Of a DNA stretch of 64,000 nucleotides, positions 29,893 to 39,507 are shown in pieces. The stretch covers positions 1-64,000 of the forward strand of contig JAPLQK010000069.1 of assembly GCA_026399735.1 (NCBI GenBank), in the 5' to 3' direction. Position 1 is the stretch's first letter. Every line of letters starts with the position of its first letter. Both the position numbers and the translations under genes were made by a program. The notes beneath the pieces are model-generated. The model was given only the letters and a program-made list of their open reading frames with translations. It did not search any database and had not been told where the DNA came from. Origin of the DNA: Pseudomonadota bacterium (GTDB lineage: Bacteria > Pseudomonadota > Gammaproteobacteria > Burkholderiales > Gallionellaceae).

Positions 29893-32564
29893 TACAGAGT
29901 ACGCGCAACCTCAACGATTTCATAGACTTCCAGCTTGTCGCCGACTTCCAGATCATTAAAGCCCTTGATCGACAAACCACATTCAAAGTTGGCGCGCACT
30001 TCTTTCGCGTCATCCTTAAAGCGTTTCAACGAATCCAGTTCGCCTTCGTGGATCATTTCATTGCCGCGCTTCACACGCACTTTGCAACCGCGTTTGACGA
30101 CGCCTTCGAGCACCATACAGCCGGCAATGGTACCGATCTTGGAGACCACAAACACCTGACGCACTTCAACCAGACCCAGGATGCTTTCACGCATCTCGGG
30201 TGCCAGCATCCCTGACAAGGCCGTCTTGATGTCATCCGCCATCGCATAAATAATGCTGTAGTTGCGGATCTGTACGCCGCAGGATTCAGCCAGTTTGCGT
30301 GCTGGCGCATCGGTACGGGTGTTAAAACCGATCAGAATCGCTTTTGACGCAAGCGCCAGATTGATGTCTGACTCATTGATCGAACCGACACCGCTGTGTA
30401 TCAAATTAACCTTGACTTCGTCCGTAGACAACTTTTGCAACGTCTGCGCGATTGCTTCTGCAGAACCCTGCACGTCAGATTTTACAATCAGCGACAAAGT
30501 ACGGACTTCACCTTCGGCCATCTGGTCGAACATATTTTCCAGCTTAGCCGCTTGCTGTTTCGCCAACTTCACGCCGCGATACTTACCCTGACGGAACAAC
30601 GCGATTTCACGCGCACGCTTCTCATCGGTCAACACCATCAGCGACTCGCCTGCATCGGGCACTTCCGACAAACCTTGAATTTCAACCGGAATAGACGGTC
30701 CTGCTTCGGCAATACTCTTGCCATTTTCATCCAGCATGGCACGCACCCGGCCGAATACCGAACCGATCAGCACCGCATCACCGCGCTTCATGGTACCCGA
30801 CTGAATCAGCACGGTCGCAACAGGACCCTTACCCTTATCCAGACGCGCCTCGATCACCAAACCCTTGGCATTACAGTCGCGCGGCGCTTTCAATTCCATC
30901 AACTCAGCCTGCAACAGAATGGATTCCAGCAGCTGATCGATCCCGTGACCTGATTTGGAGGAAACTTCGACGAACATCGTATCGCCGCCCCAATCTTCAG
31001 GCACCACCCCCTCGGCTACCAGTTCCTGTTTGACGCGCTCGATATTGGCATCAGCCTTATCCACCTTGGTAATCGCCACCACAACAGGCACGTTACCCGC
31101 CCTGGCATGCGCGATCGCTTCCTTGGTTTGCGGCATCACGCCGTCATCTGCAGCGACCACCAGAATCACAATATCGGTTGCCTTGGCACCACGCGCACGC
31201 ATCGCGGTAAACGCTTCGTGACCCGGTGTATCCAGGAACGACACCATACCGCGCGGCGTTTCAACGTGATACGCACCGATATGCTGAGTAATCCCGCCTG
31301 CCTCGCCTGATACCACACGGGTACGGCGAATATAATCGAGCAAGGAAGTCTTACCGTGATCGACGTGACCCATCACGGTAACCACCGGCGCACGCGGTTC
31401 AGGCTCGACATCGTGATGTACTTCATCATCCATCAGATACGCGTCCGGATCATCCAGCTTGGCGGCTTTGGCAACGTGACCCAACTCTTCCACCACGATC
31501 ATCGCAGTTTCCTGATCCAGCACCTGGTTGATGGTCACCATCATACCCATTTTCATCAACACCTTGATCACTTCAACGGCTTTGACAGAGAGCTTTTGCG
31601 CCAGTTCGGCAACGACGATGGTTTCCGGAACGGCCACTTCGCGCACAACTGCTTCCGTCGGCAACGTAAAGGCATGAGCCGCCTCTTCAACCACATGCTT
31701 GCCATGACGTCCATGTTTGGGTGCACGAACAGGCATCGCCCATGACTTGTCCTTGGTCGTCGTTTTAGGAGGTATGCGTGTCGTCGTTTTGGCCGGCACA
31801 CGCTTACCGGGCTTGTCTTCACGCGCGGCAGGCGTTGCAGCTGCGGTTTCAACCTTAGGTTTCCTGTCCGGCCTGATAACCTTATCGCCCGGACGCATGG
31901 CAGGTTTATGCAACGTGCCATGCGCAGCCTCTGCCGCCTGTGGCGCTTTTACTGGAGCAGGTTTAGCGGCTACCGGCGCGGCAGCTGATTCGGTTTCAAC
32001 CGGCGTTACTGCAGCTTGTGCAGCGGCTTCATCCACCACCGGCGTCTGAACGACCGGCTTGATCACAGGCGCTTCGGCCTGAGTCAGTTTTTCAGCACGG
32101 CGTTTATTAAATGCCTGACGGGCGAGCAGCTCCGCCTCCTGGCGGGCCGCCAGCTCTGCCTGCAATCGCGCTTCTTGTTCACGCGAATCAAGCTCAGCAC
32201 TGCCCAGCACTTTAATTTGCTCAGCGCTGGTTAAGATCACCGGCGCTGTCGCCTGAACCGACTCAATCGTCATGGGCGCCACGATGCGACGCTTGCGCAC
32301 CTCAACCTGAATCGTACGCGCCCGTCCGGATTTGTCTGAACTCTGGATTTCCGTGGTTTCACGGCGAGTCAATGTGATTTTTTTGGCAGCATGATCAGCA
32401 CCATGCGCCTGACGCAAATGCTCAAGCAACTTGGCCTTGTCTTTTTCAGAAACCAAATCCGTCGCATCCGATTGTTCGCCCCCGGCCGCATGCAACTGCT
32501 CCAGCAACAAAGCTACCGGCAGACCCAGTTCGACCGCAAATTGTGTTACGTCTAATTTTCCCAT
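29892..32564 (-). CDS. infB: Translation initiation factor IF-2
   Basis: GTPase that brings initiator tRNA to the 30S subunit. N-terminal IF2-N domain, a long Ala/Pro/Lys-rich linker (about 120-290), then the GTPase with [12 protein letters not shown] near 400, DTPGHEAF and TKVDKA, followed by domains II-IV. 890 residues. Two ATGs lie close together; AAAGGA is spaced correctly only for the one at 32564 ([15 protein letters not shown]). 172 bases separate it from nusA; that gap holds nothing recognisable. Confidence 0.98.
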   Translation of the reverse strand: MGKLDVTQFAVELGLPVALLLEQLHAAGGEQSDATDLVSEKDKAKLLEHLRQAHGADHAAKKITLTRRETTEIQSSDKSGRARTIQVEVRKRRIVAPMTIESVQATAPVILTSAEQIKVLGSAELDSREQEARLQAELAARQEAELLARQAFNKRRAEKLTQAEAPVIKPVVQTPVVDEAAAQAAVTPVETESAAAPVAAKPAPVKAPQAAEAAHGTLHKPAMRPGDKVIRPDRKPKVETAAATPAAREDKPGKRVPAKTTTRIPPKTTTKDKSWAMPVRAPKHGRHGKHVVEEAAHAFTLPTEAVVREVAVPETIVVAELAQKLSVKAVEVIKVLMKMGMMVTINQVLDQETAMIVVEELGHVAKAAKLDDPDAYLMDDEVHHDVEPEPRAPVVTVMGHVDHGKTSLLDYIRRTRVVSGEAGGITQHIGAYHVETPRGMVSFLDTPGHEAFTAMRARGAKATDIVILVVAADDGVMPQTKEAIAHARAGNVPVVVAITKVDKADANIERVKQELVAEGVVPEDWGGDTMFVEVSSKSGHGIDQLLESILLQAELMELKAPRDCNAKGLVIEARLDKGKGPVATVLIQSGTMKRGDAVLIGSVFGRVRAMLDENGKSIAEAGPSIPVEIQGLSEVPDAGESLMVLTDEKRAREIALFRQGKYRGVKLAKQQAAKLENMFDQMAEGEVRTLSLIVKSDVQGSAEAIAQTLQKLSTDEVKVNLIHSGVGSINESDINLALASKAILIGFNTRTDAPARKLAESCGVQIRNYSIIYAMADDIKTALSGMLAPEMRESILGLVEVRQVFVVSKIGTIAGCMVLEGVVKRGCKVRVKRGNEMIHEGELDSLKRFKDDAKEVRANFECGLSIKGFNDLEVGDKLEVYEIVEVARTL

Positions 32565-32742
32565 TACCATCCTTTAAACAACTCCAACGGGCATGGCAAC
32601 CACCCCGATGATACAAACGATTCTCGCAGGAATATTACCCTCATGGCAATAACTCGCAAAACCCGCTACACCTGCTCCCGCGTCAACCGCCTGCGCGGAG
32701 CAACTGTGCAACGAACCTGTTCGTCGCACCTTTCAAACCTTA

Positions 32743-34215
32743 TTACACAAACCAGGGCGCGCGCGCTGTCATAATGAGCGCGTTTGCTTCGTCCGCAGCC
32801 AAACCGGACAGCTCCACCAACTCGTCGACATCCAGATCAGCCAATTGCTCTTGCGTAGTGATGCCCTTGACGGACAAGACGCGCGCCAACTCATCATTCA
32901 TGCCATCCAACTTGAGCAAATCGTCGATGCCATGCTCAACCTTCTCTTCATTAACCAGGGCCGCATTCAGCAGCGCATTACGCGCACGACTGCGCAACTC
33001 ATTAACAGTCGCCTCGTCGAAGGTCTCGATTTCCAGCATTTCTTCTACAGGAACATAAGCTACTTCTTCGAGCGTAGCAAAACCTTCCTGAACCAGGATA
33101 TCGGCAACCTCTTCATCGACATCCAGCTTTTCCATGAAAATTGCGCGCGTCTTGACGAATTCCTGATCGTGTTTTTCCTGAGCCTGTTCAACAGTCATAA
33201 TGTTGAGTTCCCAGCCGGTCATTTCGCTCGCCAGTCGAACGTTCTGGCCGCCACGGCCAATTGCCTGCGCCAGATTTTCTTCCTCAACCACCACATCCAT
33301 GCTGTGACGGTCTTCATCCACCACAATACTGGAAACTTCAGCTGGCGCCAGGGAGTTAATCACATAAGTCGCCGGATCTTCCGACCACAGTATGATATCT
33401 ACACGTTCACCCGCCAGCTCATTGGTCACGCTTTGTACACGTGAACCGCGCATCCCCACGCAAGTACCGATAGGATCTATGCGTTGATCGTGCGATTGCA
33501 CTGCAATCTTGGCACGAGACCCCGGATCGCGAGCTGCGCCTACGATTTCCAGCAGATTTTCTTCGATTTCAGGCACTTCAAGTTCAAACAATTTGACCAG
33601 CAAATCCGTCGAGGTACGCGACAGAATCACTTGCGGGCCGCGCGGGCCGCGATCAACGCGCAACAGATGCGCCCTGACCCGGTCACCGATGCGCATATTT
33701 TCTTTAGGAATCATCTGATCGCGCGGCAACAGCGCCTCGATCTTGCCGAATTCGATGATCGCACTGCCGCGCTCCAGCCGCTTGACGGTACCGGACACAA
33801 GGTGCTCCTTGCGATCCATGAAATCCGCGAGGATCTGTTCGCGCTCGGCATCACGAATTTTCTGGAAAATAACCTGTTTGGCCGCTTGCGCACCGATACG
33901 CCCGAAGTCGATAGACTCCAGCGGCTCTTCGATAAATTGACCCAACTGAATGTTGGCATCGCGTTTTTGCGCTTCTTCCAGCTTGATATGCAGGTCTGGC
34001 GTCTCAAACGTTTCGTCGTCCATCACTTCCCAGCAACGGAAGGATTGAAACTCACCCGTATTGCGGTCAATCGCGACGCGCACATCGGCTTCATCTTCAA
34101 ATCGCTTCTTGGTAGCTGAAGCCAACGCTGATTCCAGCGCAGAAAACACGACTTCCTTGTCCACGTTCTTCTCACGAGACAACGCATCAACCAGCAATAA
34201 AACTTCACGACTCAT
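32743..34215 (-). CDS. nusA: Transcription termination/antitermination factor NusA
   Basis: RNA polymerase-associated elongation factor. N-terminal domain, S1 domain ([16 protein letters not shown] near 135), KH1/KH2 ([28 protein letters not shown]), and two C-terminal acidic helix-hairpin-helix repeats, giving 490 residues as in enteric NusA. Lies between rimP and infB as usual. Confidence 0.98.
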   Translation of the reverse strand: MSREVLLLVDALSREKNVDKEVVFSALESALASATKKRFEDEADVRVAIDRNTGEFQSFRCWEVMDDETFETPDLHIKLEEAQKRDANIQLGQFIEEPLESIDFGRIGAQAAKQVIFQKIRDAEREQILADFMDRKEHLVSGTVKRLERGSAIIEFGKIEALLPRDQMIPKENMRIGDRVRAHLLRVDRGPRGPQVILSRTSTDLLVKLFELEVPEIEENLLEIVGAARDPGSRAKIAVQSHDQRIDPIGTCVGMRGSRVQSVTNELAGERVDIILWSEDPATYVINSLAPAEVSSIVVDEDRHSMDVVVEEENLAQAIGRGGQNVRLASEMTGWELNIMTVEQAQEKHDQEFVKTRAIFMEKLDVDEEVADILVQEGFATLEEVAYVPVEEMLEIETFDEATVNELRSRARNALLNAALVNEEKVEHGIDDLLKLDGMNDELARVLSVKGITTQEQLADLDVDELVELSGLAADEANALIMTARAPWFV

Positions 34216-34256
34216 ACCATTCCCCTGCTATTCGCTCAAGCTGCGAGCATTAAATT

Positions 34257-34682
34257 CTAAAAAGTCGGCACTAAGCGCGCCTTGTCCACGTTGGCCAGTT
34301 CGATCTCGACCTGAACCCCCTCTACATCCATTTTTAACACGCCAGAACTCACCTCACCGAGAATTCCGATGAAATTCTTGCGGGCAGCGACCGGCATACG
34401 CAATTTAACTTGCGCTTTACAACCTGCAAAGCGAACGAAATCAGACTCTTTCTTCAGTGCGCGATCAAGTCCGGGAGACGACACTTCGAGCCGGTCATAA
34501 TCGACATTTTCGACCGTAAACAGCCGGGTCAGCTGATTGCTGACCAACTGACAATCTTCCACGGCGATACCATCGGGCTTATCGATGAACACGCGCAACA
34601 AACCACGGCCTGCGCGCTCAACATCCACCAGCTCGTACCCTAAACCGCCTACCGTTGTTTCTATTAACTTAACGACATCCAT
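34257..34682 (-). CDS. rimP: Ribosome maturation factor RimP
   Basis: Assists 30S assembly. The frame runs to 34769, but the family N-terminus begins at ATG 34682 ([20 protein letters not shown]), 141 residues. [11 protein letters not shown], the family hallmark, is present near residue 73. The upstream region holds the operon promoter and a leader terminator hairpin, which excludes the longer start. Confidence 0.95.
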   Translation of the reverse strand: MDVVKLIETTVGGLGYELVDVERAGRGLLRVFIDKPDGIAVEDCQLVSNQLTRLFTVENVDYDRLEVSSPGLDRALKKESDFVRFAGCKAQVKLRMPVAARKNFIGILGEVSSGVLKMDVEGVQVEIELANVDKARLVPTF

Positions 34683-34698
34683 TTTTGCGACCCACAAA

Positions 34699-34719
34699 TA
34701 AAAAACGGGCACAAAGCCC
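34699..34719 (-). terminator. Terminator hairpin in the rimP leader
   Basis: Minus strand: short stem GGGC / GCCC, loop TTTGT, then G and a run of six T, ending 17 bases before the rimP start. Because the predicted promoter lies upstream of it, it would attenuate the rimP-nusA-infB transcript and also close nadE read-through. Confidence 0.6.
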
Positions 34720-34740
34720 ATCCATCTACAAAACGCGCGG

Positions 34741-34769
34741 ATTATAGCAAAAATTAGCGCATAAGGCAA
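34741..34769 (-). promoter_or_regulatory. Predicted sigma-70 promoter of rimP-nusA-infB
   Basis: Minus strand: -35 TTGCCT (34764-34769), 17-base spacer, perfect -10 TATAAT (34741-34746). The start would be about 50 bases before the rimP ATG, upstream of the leader hairpin. Confidence 0.65.
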
Positions 34770-34790
34770 AAAAACCGCAATGCCTTATAC
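34759..34790. repeat. Inverted repeat overlapping the rimP -35
   Basis: Arms GCATAAGGC (34759-34767) and GCCTTATAC (34782-34790), eight of nine positions pairing, around a 14-base A-rich centre. One arm covers the -35 element. It may be an operator, or a nadE terminator since a T-rich run follows on the minus strand. Confidence 0.5.
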
Positions 34791-34806
34791 GCGCACGGAG
34801 ATTGTG

Positions 34807-36411
34807 TCAGAAGCTATCCTGATAGCGCACTGTAATGGGATAGCGCCAATCCTTACCATAGCCGCGCTCAGTAATCCGCACACCGGTTGCTGATTGCCTG
34901 CGTTTATATTCGCTGATCTGTATCAGCCGCACCACGCGCCTGACATCAGCTTCCCGGTACCCGCGTGCAATAATTTCGGGTATCGGCAGGTTTTTTTCCA
35001 CATAACACTCCATAATGCCGTCCAGCACATCATAAGGCGGTAAATTATCCTGATCGGTCTGATCAGGGCGCAACTCGGCACTAGGCGCACGCGTAATGAT
35101 GCGTTCAGGAATCACGTAGCTCAGCGTATTGCGATAGCGCGCCAAACGATATACCAGCAGTTTGCCGACATCCTTCAATACCGAGAAACCGCCCGCCATA
35201 TCGCCATAAAGGGTCGCATAGCCGACGCTCATTTCCGATTTATTGCCCGTCGTCAACACCAGCGCGCCCAGTTTATTAGACAATGCCATCAGCAAATTAC
35301 CGCGTATGCGCGCCTGCAAATTTTCCTCTGTCGTATCCTCGGCACGCCCGGCAAAACTATCCTTGAGCGTAGCCAGATAACCTTGCATGATAGGCTCGAT
35401 ACAAAATTCGTCGTATTGCACGCCGAGTATTTTTATCATTTCGCGCGAATCGTCCAGACTGATTTGCGCGGTATAGGGAGAGGGCATCATCACTGCATGC
35501 ACCTTGTCCGCACCCAGCGCATCCACAGCAATCGCCAGCGTCAGCGCGGAATCGATACCACCGGACAAACCCAGTAGCACCCCTTTAAAACCGTTCTTGC
35601 CGATATAGTCGCGAAGTCCCAGGCACAGGGCGCGATAAACACCTGCTTCCAGTTCCGGCAATACCGCCATTTCTCCTGCCGGCTGAACATCATCCGACAA
35701 CGCCAGATACGACAATTGTTCTTCGAACACAGCCCCCTGAAAAGTCAACTTACCGGAACGATCCATCGCAAAAGAACCGCCGTCAAAAACCAGTTCGTCC
35801 TGCCCCCCCACCATGTTGGCATACACCACAGACATGCCGGTTTCGCTAATACGCTGGCGCAAAACTTCATAGCGCGACGACAGCTTTTGCACCGCATAGG
35901 GCGATGCATTCAACACCAGCAATACTTGCGCACCTGCGCTGACAGCCAACTGCGCTGCCTGCGGCTCCCAAACATCCGCACAAATATTAAGCCCGAAACG
36001 AATGCCGGACAGTTCAAAAACAAGCGGTTCGACCCCGCAGGAAAAATAGCGCTCTTCATCAAACACCGCATAATTAGGCAGAAAGTGTTTGAAATAGGTC
36101 GCAACCACCTGTCCGTCACGCAACAACGAAGCGGCGTTGTAACGCTTCCCGTCCAACTGGTGCGGATGCCCCACGATCACGGCAATACCGGAAATACGCT
36201 GTGCAAGATCCTTTAACGCCTGATCACAGGAATTAAAAAAGCCATCCCGCAGCAGCAAGTCTTCCGGCGGATAACCACACAGGCTCAATTCGGGTGTCAA
36301 CATCAGCTGAGCACCCTTCAGCCTTGCCTGTTCCGCATAATTCAGTATCTTCGCGGCGTTTCCCGTCAAGTCACCCAGGACACAGTTAATTTGTGCGATT
36401 GCCAGTTTCAT
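34807..36411 (-). CDS. nadE: Glutamine-dependent NAD+ synthetase
   Basis: Last step of NAD synthesis, amidation of deamido-NAD. 534 residues: N-terminal nitrilase-type glutaminase domain (MKLAIAQINCVLGDLTGN; active-site Cys in GLNICADVWEPQA near 150) and C-terminal synthetase with the PP-loop LGLSGGIDSALT near 285 and TGNKSEMSVGYATLYGD. Two-domain form, so it can use glutamine directly. Confidence 0.97.
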   Translation of the reverse strand: MKLAIAQINCVLGDLTGNAAKILNYAEQARLKGAQLMLTPELSLCGYPPEDLLLRDGFFNSCDQALKDLAQRISGIAVIVGHPHQLDGKRYNAASLLRDGQVVATYFKHFLPNYAVFDEERYFSCGVEPLVFELSGIRFGLNICADVWEPQAAQLAVSAGAQVLLVLNASPYAVQKLSSRYEVLRQRISETGMSVVYANMVGGQDELVFDGGSFAMDRSGKLTFQGAVFEEQLSYLALSDDVQPAGEMAVLPELEAGVYRALCLGLRDYIGKNGFKGVLLGLSGGIDSALTLAIAVDALGADKVHAVMMPSPYTAQISLDDSREMIKILGVQYDEFCIEPIMQGYLATLKDSFAGRAEDTTEENLQARIRGNLLMALSNKLGALVLTTGNKSEMSVGYATLYGDMAGGFSVLKDVGKLLVYRLARYRNTLSYVIPERIITRAPSAELRPDQTDQDNLPPYDVLDGIMECYVEKNLPIPEIIARGYREADVRRVVRLIQISEYKRRQSATGVRITERGYGKDWRYPITVRYQDSF

Positions 36412-36466
36412 AGCTATACAGGAATACGTTAAGATTACGCATCATAATCGATTTTCACGGCAACAT

Positions 36467-36497
36467 AAAAAAAGCGGGCTGTTTCCAGCCCGCTTTT
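36467..36497. terminator. Terminator after the first OmpA-like gene
   Basis: Long stem AAAGCGGGCTG / CAGCCCGCTTT with a TTTC loop, flanked by A and T runs on both sides, 17 bases from the OmpA-like stop. Strong intrinsic terminator on the minus strand. Confidence 0.9.
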
Positions 36498-36514
36498 TCA
36501 GCACCTGCAAAAAA

Positions 36515-37528
36515 TTACTTGCTTACACGTACTTTTGACTCTTCACGTACAACCGAACGGATTTCTACGCGACGGTTTTGTGCGCGTCCGGCACGAGTCT
36601 TGTTATCGCCAACGGGCATGGTATCAGCCTCACCCTTAGTGGTGATACGGTCAGCTGCAACACCCTTCTTGACCAGGAATGCCTTGACCGATGCAGCACG
36701 CTTTTCGGACAACTTTTGATTCAGTTTCTTGGAGCCAGTGCTGTCGGTATGACCCGTGACAGCCAGGTTTGACTCTTTGTACTTGGCAGCAAAATCAACC
36801 ACCTCATTCAACTTCTTGTCAGCAGCAGGCTTCAGCTTTGCAGAGTTGGTGTCAAAATTCGCGCCTTCAATCGTCACCGGCTTGTCAGTGAAAATTGTCT
36901 TGAAGGATTCCTGAGGCGCCGCAACCGGAGCAGGTGCTGAAACCGCCTTAGCCACGACCGGTGCTGCAACAGCAGCAGCTGGTGCAACATAAGGAGAATC
37001 GAAGTAATAATTTACGCCGATAGTGAGGTTGTTGTTAGTCAGCTTGCTGCCTGCATTTTTAGCACTGGCAGAAGTATATTCACCCGCCACGCTCCAATGA
37101 GGCGCAAACTTGTATTCCACGCCCAGGCCAAGATGTGCGCCACTTGCGCCAAACGTGCTGGCGGCGCCATTCGCGTTGATGCGGCCATAGCCTAATTTTG
37201 CGTAAGGCAGCCAGTTGCCTGAAGGCAGACCCAATTTTGCGTCCAGACCGTAGTCCTTGCTGCCATAACTAACCGCTCCCGGGTTATGAGTAGCAGAACG
37301 ATTTGAATCAACAAAGCCATCCACACCCAGCAGAAAACTGCTTACATCCCAGTTGTAGCCTGCTTCAACGCCATACGTGTTTGCGCTTTTGGTGTCCAAA
37401 GTTGTCAGAGAAGAACGGTCAGAGCCCGCTTTTGCGCCGACCCAACCACCGGAAAACTCACCGGCCTGTGCAACTGAAATACTTAACAGCGCAGCTGCCA
37501 GTGCAATACTCATGGTATTTTTTTTCAT
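36515..37528 (-). CDS. OmpA-family outer membrane protein (paralogue 1)
   Basis: Signal peptide cleaved after AQA, an eight-strand barrel domain (to about residue 180; GVNYYFD at its end), an Ala/Pro/Val-rich linker, and a C-terminal OmpA peptidoglycan-binding domain (NFDTNSAKLKP, TGHTDSTGSKKLN, GRAQNRRVEIR). The frame opens at 37549, but AAAAGGA is spaced for the ATG at 37528 (337 residues). It probably anchors the outer membrane to peptidoglycan. Its domain order and sequence resemble the next gene, indicating tandem duplication. A TTGTCA-16-TAGAAT promoter lies in the spacer. Confidence 0.93.
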   Translation of the reverse strand: MKKNTMSIALAAALLSISVAQAGEFSGGWVGAKAGSDRSSLTTLDTKSANTYGVEAGYNWDVSSFLLGVDGFVDSNRSATHNPGAVSYGSKDYGLDAKLGLPSGNWLPYAKLGYGRINANGAASTFGASGAHLGLGVEYKFAPHWSVAGEYTSASAKNAGSKLTNNNLTIGVNYYFDSPYVAPAAAVAAPVVAKAVSAPAPVAAPQESFKTIFTDKPVTIEGANFDTNSAKLKPAADKKLNEVVDFAAKYKESNLAVTGHTDSTGSKKLNQKLSEKRAASVKAFLVKKGVAADRITTKGEADTMPVGDNKTRAGRAQNRRVEIRSVVREESKVRVSK

Positions 37529-37591
37529 CATCTTTTCCTTTTGGTTCATTTAAAATTCTTGACCCGACTCAGGCGCCGGTATTTTTTCGGC

Positions 37592-37619
37592 ATTCTATCC
37601 CAATACAGCTAACTGACAA
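37592..37619 (-). promoter_or_regulatory. Predicted sigma-70 promoter of OmpA-like gene 1
   Basis: Minus strand: -35 TTGTCA (37614-37619), 16-base spacer, -10 TAGAAT (37592-37597). The leader is about 60 bases. This makes gene 1 independently transcribed from the paralogue upstream. Confidence 0.6.
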
Positions 37620-37658
37620 GTCACGTTGCAAAAATACAACAAACTTTTTCAGTACGGA

Positions 37659-38711
37659 TTATTCTGTAACGCGGACTTTCTTTTCTTCCCTGATACCTGA
37701 GCGAATTTCTACACGACGGTTTTGTGCACGGCCTTCTTCTGTATTGTTATCCGCCACCGGCTGTTCAAAGCCAAAACCCTGGGTACTGATGCGCTCGGCC
37801 GCAACGCCCTTCTTGACCAACGCACCCTTGAAGGCTGCCGCACGACGCATCGACAGTTTCTGGTTGTAAGCCTTTTTGGATTTACCGGCCCGAAAGTCAG
37901 TGTGTCCGGCTATTTGCAGCTGTGCGTCCGGGTACAGTTTGGCAAATTCAGCCACCTCATCAAGTCTGGTATCGGCAGCAGGCAACAATTTCGCTGACTT
38001 CGTATCAAAATTGACCCCGGTAAAAGTCACAGGCTTATCTTCCAGCAACGTCTTCCAGACTTCCTTCGGCTGTTCCTTGACGACTACTTTCGACTCTTCC
38101 TTAACCACAGGCACTTCAATCGGCACTTTGGGCAATTCCCGTTTGGCGACCGGTGCAATTTGCGGCGCATAAGGAATATTGTTGGTATCGAAGTAGTAAT
38201 TAAGCCCCAGCATGAAGTTATCATTGTTCAGCCGGGTCACTCCGCTCGTGGCATTCGCACGGGCATATTCACCCGAAACGCTCAATTCCGGCGTAAATTT
38301 ATATTCCGCACCCAGCCCCAGGTGCGCGCCGCCCCCGCTGATCTGACGGGCGTCGCCATTCCCAGATGTGCGCACATAACCCAACTTGGCATAAGGCAAC
38401 CAGTCACCCATAGGTACGCCGATTTTTCCGTCAAAACCTAAAGCGCGGCTACCATAATTAACCGGCCCGGGGTTATGGGCAGCCTTGCCGTTCAAGTCCG
38501 CGAAACCATCCACACCCAGCAGAAAAGACTCAACATTCCAGTTGTAGCCGCCCGCAAGGCCAAAGGCAGTCGCGCCTTGTTTGTCCCAACCTGACAGGTC
38601 AGACTGATTGTAGCCCAGCCTGGCACCGAGCCAGACGCCGTCAAATTCACCAGCTTGCGCTGCATTTATCCCCGACAGCGCAACGGCCAGCGCCAAGATA
38701 CCTTTGTTCAT
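37659..38711 (-). CDS. OmpA-family outer membrane protein (paralogue 2)
   Basis: Same plan as its neighbour: signal peptide ending AQA, GEFDGVWLGARLGYN barrel start, barrel to about 190, a Val/Glu/Lys-rich linker instead of Ala/Pro, and an OmpA C-terminal domain (NFDTKSAKLLP, AGHTDFRAGKSKKAYN, GRAQNRRVEIR). AAGGGAG lies 7 bases before ATG 38711 (350 residues); the upstream frame to 38798 runs into rlmB and is not used. No clear terminator separates it from paralogue 1. Confidence 0.93.
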   Translation of the reverse strand: MNKGILALAVALSGINAAQAGEFDGVWLGARLGYNQSDLSGWDKQGATAFGLAGGYNWNVESFLLGVDGFADLNGKAAHNPGPVNYGSRALGFDGKIGVPMGDWLPYAKLGYVRTSGNGDARQISGGGAHLGLGAEYKFTPELSVSGEYARANATSGVTRLNNDNFMLGLNYYFDTNNIPYAPQIAPVAKRELPKVPIEVPVVKEESKVVVKEQPKEVWKTLLEDKPVTFTGVNFDTKSAKLLPAADTRLDEVAEFAKLYPDAQLQIAGHTDFRAGKSKKAYNQKLSMRRAAAFKGALVKKGVAAERISTQGFGFEQPVADNNTEEGRAQNRRVEIRSGIREEKKVRVTE

Positions 38712-38763
38712 TGCTATCTCCCTTAAGGTCGAAAAATCAAATTTAATCAAAATATTCAATGAC

Positions 38764-39507
38764 TTAAATAGCCTCCGTCCGCTGCCGTCTTGCCTCAAAC
38801 AAACAGATACCGGTACTCACCGACACATTCAGGCTTTCCACGCTGCCCAGCATTGGGATGCGCACCAACTCGTCACAGGTTTCCATCGTCAGGCGCCGCA
38901 AGCCCTCGCCTTCCGCGCCCAAAACGATCGCCAGTGCGCCGGTATGTTTGAAACTGTGCAAATCCTGCTTTGCCTCGCCTGCCGCGCCGACCACCCAGAT
39001 ACCCTGCTCCTTCAATTCACGCAAGGTGCGGGCCAGATTGGTGACGGTAATATAGGGTACCGTTTCCGCAGCACCACAGGCCACCTTTTCCACCGTCGCG
39101 GTAATGCCCACTGCGCGGTCTTTGGGTGCGATCACCGCATGTACGCCGAACGCATCGGCGCTACGCAGACAAGCACCCAGATTATGCGGATCCTGTATAC
39201 CATCGAGCACCAGAAGCAATGGAGGCTCGGTCAGCGTATCGAGCACATCGGACAGATGTTGCACACGCCTTGCCGCATCCACACGTGCCGCCACGCCCTG
39301 ATGGCGGGCACCGCCAGCCATCCCATCCAGACGTGCGCCATCCACCGGAATGACCCGTACACCACTGGTCTCGCACAGTGCAATCAGGTCACGCATCCGC
39401 TGATCCTGACGCTGTGATTGCAGATAGACTTCCATCACGCCATCCGGATTCTGGCGAATACGCGAAGTAACCGCATGAAAACCGTAAATAAGTCTCAGAT
39501 CAGCCAT
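38764..39507 (-). CDS. rlmB: 23S rRNA (guanosine-2'-O-)-methyltransferase RlmB
   Basis: SpoU-type (SPOUT, knotted) methyltransferase that modifies G2251 of 23S rRNA. Starts at ATG 39507 (MADLRLIYGFHAV) with GGGAAG 7 bases upstream, 247 residues; the longer frame to 39624 lies inside rnr. Conserved motifs: LDGIQDPHNLGACLRSADAF, LGAEGEGLRRL and PMLGSVESLNVSVS. Overlaps the rnr 3' end by 8 bases, the usual rnr-rlmB coupling. Confidence 0.96.
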   Translation of the reverse strand: MADLRLIYGFHAVTSRIRQNPDGVMEVYLQSQRQDQRMRDLIALCETSGVRVIPVDGARLDGMAGGARHQGVAARVDAARRVQHLSDVLDTLTEPPLLLVLDGIQDPHNLGACLRSADAFGVHAVIAPKDRAVGITATVEKVACGAAETVPYITVTNLARTLRELKEQGIWVVGAAGEAKQDLHSFKHTGALAIVLGAEGEGLRRLTMETCDELVRIPMLGSVESLNVSVSTGICLFEARRQRTEAI

